Shown here one piece after another: positions 32,021-44,554 of a stretch of DNA of 64,000 nucleotides. Where the stretch lies: contig CP154954.1 in the NCBI GenBank assembly GCA_039621445.1, positions 9,364,634 to 9,428,633 of the forward strand, given 5' to 3'. The notes beneath the pieces were generated by a model that was not told where the DNA came from, ran no database searches, and saw nothing but the letters and a program-made list of their open reading frames with translations. Source of the DNA: Euglena gracilis (taxonomy: Eukaryota; Euglenida; Euglenophyceae; Euglenales). The translations under genes and the position numbers were made by a program. Every line of letters starts with the position of its first letter. The stretch's first letter is position 1.

Positions 32021-33480
32021 TCTTTGCTTTTCCTCAACTTCACAGCGTTTTCGAGATATTTTGAATTTTTCGATTTTTTGACCCCAGCCCGGCCGCCCTC
32101 GAACCCCCGCCGGGGTCCCCGAATACCCAAAACTGGCCCAAAATCGCACAACCAGACCCCGGGAACCCCAAAAAATGGTCAAAACCCTCCCTAAACCTAA
32201 TGATTGACCCCCTGGTTTGGGTCCCAACTCCCCGTCTAGCCCGAGATACGGCCAATTTACGGTTTCGGGCCCCGAGCGGGCCCGAAATGGCCAAAACTGG
32301 CCAAACTGGCCCAAAACCCCAAAACGGCCGTATCTTGGGCTAGGCGAGGAGTTGGCCCAAACCGCGCATACCGATCGATAGGGCGTCCAAAAGTTGTGGA
32401 ATGAGGTCCTCTTTACTTTTCCTCAACTCCGCGGGGCTTTCGAGATATTTCGAATTTTTCAATTTTTTGACCCCAAAATGACCCTGCAATTTCCCCGGAA
32501 AGAAAAACGGTAGACAACTTTTTTGCTCGGGCCATATCTCCGGACTGGCGGGGAGTTACGGGTAACCGAAGGGCTCTGGAGAAACTAGGGATCGTCCCCT
32601 AACCTATAGGCTATTCACTTTGGGGGCCCGGAAATCCAATCACATCGATAATCCTCGGGTGCCCCGACCTTCCCAGGGGGGGCGGGGGGCGGGGGGGTCC
32701 GACCTCCCCGTCGCCGGGGTGGTAAGCTTCGCTCTTACTCTAAAGAGATAAGAGCTCAGCGACCAGGGTGTGACGTAGAGCTGAGCTCTTTGGGAGACCA
32801 CCCCGGCCCGGCCCGCCAAAAACGCTCATTTTCGGCTCAAAAACAGTTTTTCCGGGTCAGGGAGGCCAAAAAACATCATTTTGGGAAACAGAAAATTTTC
32901 GATTTTTTTCGACTTTTTTGACCCGGTTTTGACCCAAAGTCAATGGGTTGGCGGCCCAAAACGGGGCGCTGGAGGGTCGAAAAACGCTCATTTTTGGCTC
33001 AAAAACGGGTTTTCCGGGTCCGAGAGGTCAAAAATCATGATTTTGTTCAAAAAAAATTTTTTGGAATTTTTTTGACTTTTTGACCCAAAAATGGCTAAGT
33101 CTACCGGCCAGTGGGGCGGGCCCCAGCCAAGGGGGGCATGGGGCGGGGGGGGGGGTCCGGGTCGGAAATTTTTTTTCCGCTCAAAAACACTTTTTTTGAT
33201 GTTCTGAAGTCAAAACAAGTGTTTTTGAGCGAAAAAAAATTTTTCAAATTTTTGGGTCCCGACCTGCCACCCGACCCCCCCTCGCCCAGCCGCCCTCACG
33301 GCGCCCGGTGGGTTCCCCGAATGCCCAAAACTGGCCCAAAATCGCACAACCAGACCCCGGGAACCCCAAAAAATGGTCAAAACCCCCCCTAAACCTAATG
33401 ATTGACCCCCTGGTTTGGGTCCCAACTCCTCGTCTAGCCCGAGATACGGCCAATTTACGGTTTCGGGCCCCGAAATGGCC

Positions 33481-33556
33481 AGAACTGGCAAAACTGCGGG
33501 TTTTGCCAGTTCTTCTTCGGGTTTTGCCGTGTTCTGGTTTGCCAACCAGAACACGG
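33481..33556. repeat. Two perfect adjacent hairpins at the satellite edge
   Basis: The first stem is 14 bp, AGAACTGGCAAAAC (33481-33494) with GTTTTGCCAGTTCT (33500-33513), loop of 5. The second is 13 bp, CCGTGTTCTGGTT (33527-33539) with AACCAGAACACGG (33544-33556), loop of 4. They replace the normal long inverted pair at the end of the plus-oriented array. Confidence 0.8.
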
Positions 33557-33950
33557 GCCAGGTATGTCGGCAGCCAAAACGGCGAGATAGAATAGAGGGC
33601 CTTAGGGGGTACATTTCGTCAGTGGGACACTTCCGGAAATAATGTAAGTTTTCTCGAGATATTTTCGAAAAATCGATTTTTGGCGAATTTTTGGACTCGC
33701 GGGTGAATAACTCGGGCCTGGCAGGGAGTTTGGGGTCAAATGGAGGTGATTCTGAAACTAGAAATCCTGTCGCTCGCGACTGAAAAAAAATTCCGGGAAC
33801 CAGGCCGTGATCATGGTGCTAATCCCCCGGTTCCCAAGGTGGGCCTGGGGAGGGGGCGGGGGGAGGGTCCGACCCCCCCTTTTCCCCAGGGGTGAGGTTC
33901 GCTCTTACCCATAAAGGGATAAGAGCTCAGCAACTCCCCCCAACTCCCTG

Positions 33951-34832
33951 CCAGATCCAAGTTATTCAGCCGACAAGAGGTCCAAACTGGGTAGGATTAC
34001 CCCCCCCCAGTTTCCTCTGAGACCCTCTGCCCCCCTCGTGCGCCGTTTCAGCCGCCGACACGCCTGGCCCATGTTATGCTGTTTTTTTTTTGCAACCCAA
34101 ACGGCCATTTGTGGAGCCTTTTTGGGTCAAACAAAAATAGAATCTTTATAGATATTATTTAAAATAGAATATTGTTCAAAACATCTTAGAAAAGGAGCAA
34201 AATCAAGGGAAATTTCCGGCACCCTGAATCAAAGCCCTCCCTTGGGAATTTATAAAGCCGGACCAGGTTTCGTGTTGTGCTGAGCTCTTTTCCTGCCTGA
34301 TGGCGCTAGGCAGCTCAGCCCAGCCTGGCATGGGCGACAGCTGGAGATAGATATGGGGTGATGAAACGGACCTAAAGTGGCCATAGGTCGGGCTAGCTTC
34401 GGGGAAATCAATTTACCTTTAGACAAGCCATTCCAAGGCCAGTGCAAGAGGGATTCGGGAACCAGGACACTCTCTTCACATCGACCTCTGGTCTTGATTG
34501 CACATCCGACAAACTTTGAACATTATCCAAAAAACTCCCGAGGAACGTTTTTGAAAGCAAGAAACCGACACCATGCCCCCCCCAACGAGCTGTTCCCGTC
34601 CCCGACCCTGTTACGGCCTAATGGGAACAGTATGGGGGGACCTGGGTCCCCCCCCCCCGAGCCATTCCCATACCCGAACCTTGAACAGCCCAAAGGGGGC
34701 CATTTTGGCAACTGTTATTTGGATGTTGGCAAAAATGGTCAATTTTAGGCACATTTGCCCAAAAAAAATTGAAAACGTCCCAAAAACGTCGACTTCTGAG
34801 CACTTTTCTGGGACGTTCTTTATGGGGAGTGG
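33951..34832. other. Spacer between oppositely oriented satellite blocks
   Basis: About 0.9 kb of ordinary-complexity sequence without a convincing exon on either strand. It contains a shortened relative of the stem-loop box just before it (about 33893-33930) and a C-run near 34010. Confidence 0.5.
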
Positions 34833-37390
34833 TCGCTGAGCTCTTATCTCTTTAGAGTAAGAGCGAAGCTGACCACCCCGGTTTGGGGCCCCCCCTGACC
34901 CCCCCGCCCCCCCCCCCTGAGTAGGCAGGGAGGCCTGAGGATTATCATTGTGACCAAATTTCCGGGTCCCCAAAATGAATATCCTACAGGTTAGGAGACG
35001 GTCCCAGGTTGCTCAAGCACCCCCGCAATAGCCCCAACTCCCCGCCAGTTCAGAGATCGGGCGCGAGCAAAAAAGTTGCGTACCGTTTTTTTTTTCGGGG
35101 AAATTGCAGGTTTTTGGGGGGTCCAAAAATCGAAAAATTCAAAATATCTCGAAAACGCCGCGGAGTTGAGGAAAAGTGATGCAGACCTTATTTGACGATG
35201 TTGGAACGCCCGATCGATCGGTATGCGCGGTTTGGGCCGACTCCTCGCCTAGCCCGAGATACGGCCGTTTTGTGGTTTTGGGCCAGTTGGTCCAGTTTTG
35301 GCTATTTCGGGCCCATTCGGGGCCCGAAAACGTAATTTGCCCATATCTCGGGCTACACGAGGAGTTGGAACCCAAACCAGGGGGTCAATCATTAGGTTAA
35401 CCGTTTTTTTTTTTTTTTGGTTCCCGGGGTCTGGTTGTGCGATTTTGGGCCAGTTTTGGGTATTCGGGGACCCCGGCGGGGGTTCGAGGGCGGCCGGGCT
35501 GGGGTCCAAAAATCGAAAAATTCAAAATATCTCGAAAACGCTGCGGAGTTGAGGAAAAGTGATGACGACCTCATTTGACGACCTTGGAACGCCCTATCGA
35601 TCGGTATGCGCGGTTTGGGACAACTCCTCGCCTAGCCCGAGATAGGGCCGTTTTGGGGGTTTTGGGCCAGTTTTGCCAGTTCTGGCCATTTCGGGGCCCA
35701 AAACCGTAAATTGGCCGTATCTCGGGCTAGACGAGGAGTTGGGACCCAGACCAGGGGGTCAATCATTAGATTTAGGGGGGGGTTTTGACCGTTTTTGGGG
35801 GTTCCCGGGGTCTGGTTGTGCGATTTTGGCCCAGTTTTGGGTACTCGGGGACCCCACCGGGCGCCGTGAGGGCGGCTGGGCGAGGGGGGGTCGGGTGGCA
35901 GGTCGGGACCCAAAAATTTGAAAAAAATTTTTCGCTCAAAAACACTTGTTTTGACTTCAGAACATCAAAAAAAGTGTTTTTGAGCGGAAAAAAATTTTCC
36001 GACCCGGACCCCCCCCCCCCGCCCCATGGCTGGGGCCCGCCCCACTGGCCGGTGGACTGAGCCATTTTTGGGTCAAAAAGTCAAAAAAATTCAAAAAAGC
36101 CGTTTTTGCGGACGGGGGCGGACTCGGCGGCTCTGGGGGGACGGGTTCCGGAGTTTGTAGCTTTCTGATTGGTGTTTTTTTTCTTTTTTTTTTTTTTTTT
36201 TGGGTCAAACCGGGCGGCCAAAAAAGTCGAAAAAAATCGAAAAAATTTTTTTTTTGCCCCAAAAAAAAATAAGGGGGGGGGTGGAAAGCCAACTCGTACG
36301 GACAATCAGAGTTATAGAACACAGCTAGGAAGACGAAAGCTCCATCTCAGATCAAAATTCATAATATAAAATTATAAAATCAAAGGTATTTTTGGGTCGA
36401 AAATGAGCGTTTTTCTACCGCCAGCGCCCCGTTTTGGGCCGCCAACCCATTGACTTTGGGTCGAAACCGGGTCAAAAAAGTCGAAAAAAATCGAAAATCT
36501 TCTGTTTCCCAAAATGATGTTTTTTGGCCTCCCTGACCCGGAAAAACTGTTTTTGAGCCGAAAATGAGCGTTTTTCGCGGGCCGGGCCGGGGTGGTCTCC
36601 CAAAGAGCTCAGCTCTACGTCACACCCTGGTCGCTGAGCTCTTATCTCTTTAGAGTAAGAGCGAAGCTTACCACCCCGGTTTGGGACCCCCCCCCCCCCC
36701 CCGCCCCCCCCCCCGCCCCCCCCCCCCCCCTTGAGTAGGCAGGGAGGCCTGAGGATTATCGTTGTGACCAAATTTCCGGGTCCCCAAAATGAATATCCTA
36801 CAGGACGGTCCCAGGTTGCTCAAGCACCCCCGCAATAGCCCCAACTCCCCGCCAGTTCGGAGATCGGGCGCGAGCAAAAAAGTTGCGTACCGTTTTTTTT
36901 TCCGGGGAAATTGCAGGTTTTTGGGGGGTCAAAAAATCGAAAAATTCAAAATATCTCGAAAATGCTGCAGAGTTGAGGAAAAGTGATGGCGACTTTATTT
37001 GACGACGTTGGAACGCCCGATCGATCGGTATGCGCGGTTTGGGCCGACTCCTCGCCTAGCCCGAGATACGGCCATTTTGTGGTTTTGGGCCAGTTTGGCC
37101 AGTTTTGGCCATTTTGGGCCCATTCGGGGCCCGAAACCGTAATTTGCCCATATCTCGGGCTAGACGAGGAGTTGGAACCCAAACCAGGGGGTCAATCATT
37201 AGGTTTAGGGGGGGGGGTTGACCGTTTTTTGGGGTTCCCGGGGTCTGGTTGTGCGATTTTGGGCCAGTTTTGGGTATTCGGGGACCCCGGCGGGGGTTCG
37301 AGGGCGGCCGGGCTGGGGTCCAAAAATCGAAAAATTCAAAATATCTCGAAAACGCTGCGGAGTTGAGGAAAAGTGATGACGACCTCATTT
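34833..37390 (-). repeat. Satellite modules in inverted orientation
   Basis: The same modules as 14.03-33.95 kb but reverse-complemented, with stem-loop boxes at about 34833-34878 (partial) and 36595-36674 and inverted pairs near 35180-35360, 35600-35740 and 37020-37190. The arrangement makes the whole 14-37 kb block a very large inverted repeat. A T run at 36169-36203 interrupts one module. Confidence 0.82.
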
Positions 37391-37479
37391 GACGACATTG
37401 AGGTGGGGGTTCCGGCCAGGGCCAACCAGGGCAGACCAGGGTCGACCAGGGCCAACGAGGGCCGACTTTGCCATTTGTC

Positions 37480-38000
37480 AGCCGATGCCCACAGGAAATG
37501 GTGGTCAAGGTCTTCCCTGGCTTGCGTTGTTTTGGCCATCATTGCCGCCGTTACCAATTTCCCCCCAATTTTTGCCCCACTTTTGCCCATTTTTTGCCAC
37601 TTTTGGTCCACTTTTGCCTGTTTTTCTGTTTATTTCGACACGTTCAAGCAAAAGGTGACCAAGTCAAAAGAAGGATGTGACCAAAAGGGACCAAAGAGCA
37701 GTCAAAAATGACCAGAAGTCACCAAACAATCAACAGAAGCGGCCTCAAGTGGGCAAAAGTGGCCAAAAAGGAGCAGAAGGAGCCTCAAGTGGGCAAAAAT
37801 GGCCAAAAAAAAGGTGAAGAAAACCGTCTGAAGCAGTAAAAGGTGGCCAAAACTTGGCAAAAGTGGCCAAAGCACTCAAAAGCATCAAAGAGCAGTCAGC
37901 AGTCAACAATGTTGGCCAAATGAATCAAAAAAGTCAGCAAAAGTGGCCAGAAGCAGTCAAAAGCATAAAAGGAACGGCCAAAAGTCGGTGTCCGAAAGCG
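37480..38000. repeat. GGCCAAAA palindromic array
   Basis: About 37560-37640 is built of CACTTTTGCC-type units and 37650-37990 of the complementary GGCCAAAAGTGG-type units, so the segment can fold into one long imperfect hairpin. A second array of the same type lies at 44620-45300. Reading frames across it are repetitive and not credible proteins. Confidence 0.6.
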
Positions 38001-38167
38001 GTCAATGCATTATGTATGTGCTCTGTGCACGTGAGCTGTGGTGCGTGCGTGTGAGGCGCTCCTGTGCACTTTCAATAATAATTGTGTAAACGTTGCAACT
38101 GTTGTCAAATGAACCAAGTGTTGCGCCCAATTGTTGTTAACAACAATTGGGCTCTGGACAAAATTTC

Positions 38168-41100
38168 TCAGCCACACAAACTGAGGAGGGTGAGGCACAG
38201 ATACAACTGACGCGAGCGTGCAAAACCCTGTCTTTTGTTGTTTGCCCACAAGCATAAGCTCATACAACGCACGTGCTCTTCAATAATGATGGTTGCTGCT
38301 GCTGCTGCTGCTGCTGCTGATGACGACGACCACAATGATACGATACAATGGGGACCCTGAGATCTATATCCCATCTTGCCACCTTGAAGAAACGAGTGCC
38401 TTTCAAAATCTTTTCCAGGCAGAGGCGTGTGCGGCGAGCGGTCCGACGATGGCCGGGCCTTGCTCGCCTTGGCATACTCCTTGGTGGCCGCCTCCGCCTT
38501 CTCCATCAGCAGCGCGTTGAACTTGTTGAGCTCCTTCCCCGCAGTGCTGCAACAGAAACGCGAACCAGCTGCGAGGAAGTTGCAGTGTGAAAGACCGAGA
38601 AAAATGTCTTTGAACCGTTTGGCACAGACCGTTGCGGTTCCGCAAGGGAGCTCGTTGGAGAAAACATCAATCGGCAAAAAAAATGATTGTTTGAATTCCA
38701 AAAGATTTTTGAATTTCAAAAAAATTGAATTTTTTGAAAGAAAATGAGTTTAACATCCTAAGCAAAGAGAAGTTGGGGATCGGAGGTTGTTTTTTCGAAA
38801 TGGCGAAATACAATCTAGTGAAATGATACAAAAATGTTGCTGTCACGGAAGTGATATTGGCATCAGTTAGCAAGGCCCACAGTGAAAAGAAAATGAAGGA
38901 AATGCATGAACGAACGAACGAACGAATGATTGAATGAATGAATGGATGAAAGAATGAATGAATGAACGAACGAACGAACAAACAAACAAACGAACAAACA
39001 AACAAACAAACAAATGGATGAATGAATGAATGAATGAATGCATAAATAAAACAAAAAAAACAGAAACAAAAGTGGGCGGGGAAGAGGCTTGTAACCAACC
39101 CTCATTTTAATTGCATCCATCAGCAATCTGTTATCATCTTCACTTGACCCTGACACTGACTCAAATCCTAAGTCAAGCCCCTCAAGTGCACAGTGGGCAT
39201 ATGGGGGCAAGGCGTCAGTGGCTGAAATAGTTGGGCTGGTTGGAAAGGGCTGACAACCTAGTGGGAGGATCCAAGGTGGACCAGAGCAAGAATGTGGTCG
39301 AAACTGATCTAAAAGAAAACTCAGGATTGAGACCCAAACCATGTGTCTCCGTTTTTTTTTTTGGAATTTATGAGGAACTAAACCCGACCCCCCACTTATA
39401 ATCCCCCCCCCAGCCTATAACCCCCCCCCACTTATAACCCCCCCCTCGGGCCCAACCACTAAACCGTGACTTATAACCCCCCCCTGGGAAGACATGAGAA
39501 GGCAAAGAGAACCGCCAAGGCTGTAACCACCCCACTTATAACCCCCCCCTCGGGGCCAACCACTAAACAGGATCCTATAACCCCCGGGGGTTATAAGTGA
39601 GGGGGGGGGGTTACTTTCTTTTCGCACCTGAGGTACTGGGATGCCACGTGGCAAAACAACAAATTGCTTGTGCCATGAAAGGCGGTCAGTGCTTCATCAA
39701 CTTGGAGATCCCATGTTCGTCCCTGGTGAGGTTATGTGCACACCTTCGGATGAGCCGCTGCATCACTGTCCGCTGTAAGAAGTGCACGTGGCTGTCATAT
39801 GCCGGAGCTACAGGACTGATCGGAGAGAAAGAAAACTGGGGCACGTGGTGTGCAGTTCCATTTCTTGAAACCAGAGTTTCTTGAAGACAGACACAAAGCG
39901 GCGGCTGGCACAGGGCTGGGAAGCCGTGCAGAACCCACGGGGAGAGTGCCACCTCCCCCCCCCTCCAGCACGCATGCCGCACGCATGGAAAAGCCATACG
40001 GGGACCACAAGGCAAGAGGGGGAAGAAAAGCCCAGCCACCAAACAGACGGGAATCCACCAGGGGACAGGAGGCCAAGGGAGGGGGCAAGCAGGAAAGGCC
40101 AGGGAAACCCCAGTGGTGAAAGAGGGTCAAAGCAAAGGGAAAAATATGTAATATGTATACATAAATATAAATACAAATATATGCAAAAATATATAGAAAA
40201 ACATATAGAATAACATCCGATCAAAATCCAAATATATATAATATATAATCCAAAATACAAATATCCACCTCCTAACGACCGGGGACGAATCACGAGGTGG
40301 GACGGTGCCACTGCTGCACTGCCTCCCGAGCACTCCTGGCCAGAGCGACCCCCGCCTTTCCGTTGAGCGGCTCGTTGCCGGCCACGAAGCCCAGCTCCAC
40401 CCGGAACGACGTGCCGTACGGGGCCCCGGCAGGCCGCGGCACGCCTCGCATGCAACAGCGGCGTGCGGTGGAAGGCGGGGCACGTCAGCTGGCCCGGGTG
40501 GAGTCTCATTTCCGACGGTCGACTCCATCCCAACTGCCAGGGTTGGGATGTAGTCTGAACATCATCAGACTACATACGGTACGGGCCGTCTGTTTACCTG
40601 GTGGGATTTTCCACCCTGGCCCGGGAGGTGGGGGCTCAGACCCAAGTTTGATGTAAGGGCAGATGGGACTTGGACCCCCCCTCCCATTCCTTAAACAGTG
40701 GCGTCAGGGTGGCCGATTTTCGACCCGGCGCAAGGCACAAGCGACAGGTCGAATTTTTTTGCCGAAAGTGGCCGATAATGCCATTTTGGCATTTTGGCGG
40801 CATTTTGGCACCTTTTTCCGCAAAAGTTGTTAGATGCTAAAATTCCCCCCCCCTCTCCCACTTCCGGGCTTCCCATTCAGCCCTGCCAGGGGTCATCTCA
40901 AAGAGTAGTGAGAAGGGACAAACCAGGGAGGAAAAGAACCTTTTTCACATTTTTCAAAAAGAAAATTTTGGAACCCCTCTCCAGGGAAGGTTGATGGGTG
41001 ACTTGGTTGTGACGAATTTGGGTTGTTAAAATTGGGAATTGAAAAGAAGGCAACTCAGGTCGAGCACACACAATGCCAAAGCCTGGTCCCCTGGGGTACA

Positions 41101-44100
41101 GCTGCTATGCTGGACCACGAGCTTCGTGCCCTCCGGCGTGCGACAGAAGACAAAGAGCTGCCGCTCCAGCACTTGCACCACCCTCTTGGTCGAGGGCAGC
41201 CCAGTCTGGCCGGCAGGAAATAAGGCCAGGTCAGACCGGAAAAAGGAGGGGGGGGGAAATGCTATTTTTTTTACCCCACAGGAATATGAAGAAGAGATGT
41301 TTTTGGCATCCTCACTAGGGGTCGGAGTAACAATGCACTTGATTTTTTACCTGGAAAATTTGCGGTTTCAACAAAAAAAAGAATATTATTTTAAGGGGGA
41401 AAAAAACTAGTCATTAGCGGACGAAAGTTGTCAGTATGTCCCAGGTATTGGCCGACTGTCAAAGAAGGATATAAAGAACGTTCACAAGAGTAGCCCAGCA
41501 CCCAGGAAGTTGGATTCAGGTGGTTTCCCAATGGGGAGCATACCCAAAGGGAGGAATGATTGTGTGGCAACAGTGGTCCACACAGAATGGGAACTGTCGA
41601 CAGCTGCACAGTGGTGGTTGGTGTTGGTGGGGCGGCAGAGCGCACACCCACAGGCCCCACCTGCTGCGCAGGACAGGATTTGTCCTCATCCCCCTGATGG
41701 GAGACGTTGGGGTTTAGGGGCACTGCCAACCACACCGCTCAAAAATCACCCCAAGCACTGTAGCGCACTGCTGAAGCCGCCCACCGTTTTCTGGCGCAAT
41801 AAACACCCGTTTCCGGACAACTTCATCTGCACACCTTAATTTATATAACGTATGCATGTACGTATTTTTACATATATTTTTATAATATTTATATACATGT
41901 GCATATATATATGTATATGTACATACATATATATATATAGTTTTTGCAGAAATACTGCCTGCGTTCCACGGGCCGGACCGCTTCTCCAGCAGCAGTCACC
42001 CGAGGGGGGGGGGATACGCCATACCCACTGTGGGGTCCAGAACGGCCACCCGGTACACGCGGGAGGGGGACCCGTTTCGCGGTCGCGCCAGCCCGGGCTG
42101 GCCGGGGCGTAGATGGTGGACTCCCACGTGACCTGCCGCTGGCCGGCCCACGCCTGCGCGTACGGCACCGCCTGCCCCTCCGGCCCGACGCACTGCCAGT
42201 CGCCGAGTGACAGCCGGCTGTCCCCCCGGGCACCCCCAGGGCAGGCCGGGCTGAGCACCCACAGACACACGTGCTGCCCCGGGGGGAACTGCCCCCTCAC
42301 AGGTCAGCGGGTACCAGGAACGCAGACACTTTCCCGGGCGGAAACAAGCCGGATACCCGCCCCTCCTGGTCCCGCCGCCCTGGGGGGGGGGGGGGCAAGC
42401 CAGCACCTTTTCTTTAGCCAGCACGCAGGACCCCCCCCCCAGGGTCTCCTCAAGAAAACGCTTGCTGTCATGCTGGAAAAAAGGTGCTGGCTGAACAGGA
42501 GTAGGGACGAGGTCACGACCAAATGCTCACATTTTTCAAAAACACCACCCCAATCCTGGGGGGGGGGGGTCTTTCCTTCTCACACACCCAAAATCCAGCC
42601 AAATCGGCTGAGAACCCTTGAACAAAAACTTCTGGCCCGGCCTTCCAGCCTGGCCCTCCAAAAGCGCAAAAGTTTGACTCATGGCACACCCCACCCCTCG
42701 GGAGGTGAGGTAACTTGGACCCTCAAAAAAAAAAAAAGACGGAAAAAAACACAGAAAAAAAACATCAAAAACCCACAAATAAACGCAAAAAGACGCCAGC
42801 AGCATTTAAATTCCTTCAGGAGCATCCTCGAGATAATTTAGTTGTTTCACCTTCTCTGGGGTAAAATTTTTTTCATGGAACTAAACTTTGCTGCGTTTCG
42901 ATTGGATTTTGGAAGCATGTTGTTTCTAAATCATGCAATTTGTTGTCCAAATTACAAAATTTGAGAAAAAATTGGTCTCATGGATAAAGGTCGGGATCAA
43001 AGGGTGACATTTTTCCAAGCCAAAACACATTCTCCACATATAAAAACACATTTGTGTCACCCCAACAAGTTTGTACTAAAAAAAAAACCTCAATCAGCAA
43101 AACTAGCAGGAAGGATAGTTGACTGAAGACAGTGATTCCACGACAATATCGGCCCACGAAGAACATGAAATTGCAGGAGTTTTTAGGCCCGGGGTTCAGT
43201 GACGGCTCCGGTTCCACCATGAGACCGGGTCCAGTTCAGGGACATGCACACATCCCCCGCCTGATCCCCCGCCCTTTCCGGCCCACCCTGTGCCTGGTGG
43301 TACTCCGGCATCATGGGGCTGTCGGGGTTGGCGAAGGCAGCGAGGACGGCCTCGATGTCCGCCCCCGGGACAAACACCGCCCGCAGGCAGTGTTGCCCAC
43401 CGCACTTTTGACGTAGGGCCAGGAGCCCAGGAGTTGGGTGTTGACCCCCCAACTGAGGAGCAGAGCTGAGGAGCAGTATGGCGAGCACGACCGAAAAATG
43501 TTGCCCCAAACAACGCAATAAAAAAGAATCCTAAAAAAAAAAGATGCAAGGGAGGGGCAAAAAAGATAGTTCCAGCAACTTGGCACCCCCCGTTTAGGTA
43601 AAACGCCTTTACGACGCTGAAAAAAGGGCCCAAATAACCTGGCAGGGGGGCAGGGCCAAAAGTTGGTTCCAATTACCTGGCACCCCGCCAGGTTATTTGG
43701 GGGGAGGGGGGTTAAAAATGCTGGTCTGGGTTAGGTATGTGCAAGCTATGCAAATGCAGTTCAGTATGCCAAACCCACAAACTGAAGATGGCTCTGCAGT
43801 CAAGCAGACCACTGAAGAATGAACTCCAAAGAATTGGAGTTTGATATTTTACACCTGCAATGTGCATTCTGTTGCAAAGATAAGTGACAAATTGATGTGC
43901 TCGCAGCTGGCATGCAAAAGAGCCTGGTAGTGAGGTGTGCAAGACTGTCCCTTGCAGGAAGAGGCTTTAGACACGGTCAACAAAAATGTACATATGGCAA
44001 TGCATCTTTCTGTTGAAGACTTGCAGGTTTGGAGGTGGCTCAGAGATAACCCCGAGGGAGGGGGCACTTTTTCCTTTCCAGCCTTTATGTTCAGGCAATC

Positions 44101-44416
44101 ACACCCAAATGAGGAACCAGGCATGGCGATGAACGCCGGGTACCCCAGACGAGACGGGAAAAAAATATGAAAACACAAAATGAAAACATGAAAAATATGA
44201 AAACATGGGAGCGGTTTTTGCCAGAGCCCAATTTTTGGTGGGGGCATGGCCGGGCACATGCGTGCGGGAACCACCCCAGGGGCCCCGGAGGAGGCAAGCC
44301 CCGGCCTGCCTTTCCACCAGGGTGGAGAACGGGGAGAACTCCGCGGCCATCTCGAGGGCGGTGAGGGCCCGCTCGTGGGCGTTGGCCACGGACGCCTTGA
44401 GAGGGACGTCCGGGCC
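38168..44416 (-). CDS. VASt (StART-like) domain protein, distal copy
   Basis: Minus-strand exons: about 44325-44416, then 43300-43393, 42103-42204, 41093-41196, 40346-40419, 39744-39786 and 38546 down to about 38450 (the frame stays open to a stop at 38168 through a CTG-repeat alanine run). The internal exons join in frame exactly. The product reads as a full VASt domain: HCLRAVFVPGADIEAVLAAF, then DSPMMPEY, GDWQCVG, RQVTWESTIYAPPSTKRV, KLVVQHSSCTPYGTSFRVE (the family hallmark around PYGxSFxVE), VVHFLQRTVMQRLIRSTAGK and ELNKFNALLMEKAEAATKEY. VASt domains of Lam/Aster/VAD1 proteins bind sterol and move it at membrane contacts. The start codon and any membrane segment were not found; the first exon may continue from the neighbouring VASt locus. 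The intron between 39744 and 38546 is GT-AG; the others are nonconventional. Confidence 0.78.
38294..38319. repeat. (CTG)n trinucleotide repeat
   Basis: About eight to nine CTG units. On the minus strand the repeat is CAG; in the frame continuing from the last VASt exon it reads as polyalanine (GCA). It may equally be intron or 3' untranslated sequence. Confidence 0.85.
38908..39043. repeat. Tetranucleotide repeat (GAAC/GAAT/AAAC)n
   Basis: Tandem GAAC, GAAT and CAAA units in an intron of the distal VASt gene. Confidence 0.88.
39388..39614. mobile_element. MITE-like element, TTATAAG/C-run family
   Basis: The left end carries repeated CCCACTTATAA with C runs and the right end TTATAAGTGAGGGG and GGTTA, forming terminal inverted repeats of about 20 bp. 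CTCGGGCCCAACCACTAAAC occurs twice inside. It is about 225 bp, non-coding, and lies in the intron between the exons at 39744 and 38546. Confidence 0.65.
41848..41942. repeat. AT-rich (TA/TATG)n tract
   Basis: ATATATAT and TGTATATG repeats in an intron of the distal VASt gene. A similar AT-rich stretch is at 40140-40265. Confidence 0.8.
43630..43700. mobile_element. Short element with 14 bp perfect terminal inverted repeats
   Basis: CCAAATAACCTGGC at 43630-43643 is perfectly complementary to GCCAGGTTATTTGG at 43687-43700. Both ends run into C or G tracts, as in the larger MITE-like elements. Confidence 0.6.
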
Positions 44417-44554
44417 GGGCGGAATTCGACCGACTCCCCCCCCCCCTGGGAGGGGGACCGGAGTGCCCTGGATCGGAACAACTGAGCCCCCTCCCCCCCT
44501 GGGGGGGGGGGGGGCAAGCACCGATGGTCATCCAGAGTCCCAGACCTAAGCCAC

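Larger units (their letters stand above)
14029..33950 (+). repeat. Large satellite array of hairpin-bearing modules, plus orientation
   Basis: About 20 kb of modules in the same orientation, each roughly 1.0-1.3 kb in full form. A module carries, in order, (a) a long G run, (b) a double stem-loop box, (c) two or three AT-rich blocks of AAAAACGCTCATTTTCGG type, (d) a CG-rich spacer and (e) a long inverted pair around GGCCGTATCTCGGGCTAGGC. Frames are only accidentally open and encode Lys/Phe/Pro/Gly-rich low-complexity peptides. No transposase, reverse transcriptase or RNA gene was seen. Full modules start near 14.03, 15.20, 16.45, 17.67, 18.15, 19.55, 20.68, 22.11, 23.33, 24.27, 25.48, 26.7 and 32.72 kb. 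Confidence 0.85.

Noticed and set aside
28000-32400. Many 100-200 codon frames on both strands with repeated PKTGPKSHNQTPGTPKNG-type peptides
   Set aside because: They appear once per satellite module on both strands, drift in frame between copies and match the hairpin-bearing repeat, so they are not genes.
14029-37390. CRISPR array or rRNA cluster as an explanation of the regular repeats
   Set aside because: Modules are about 0.8-1.3 kb and diverged, with no short identical repeats separated by unique spacers and no rRNA-like sequence.
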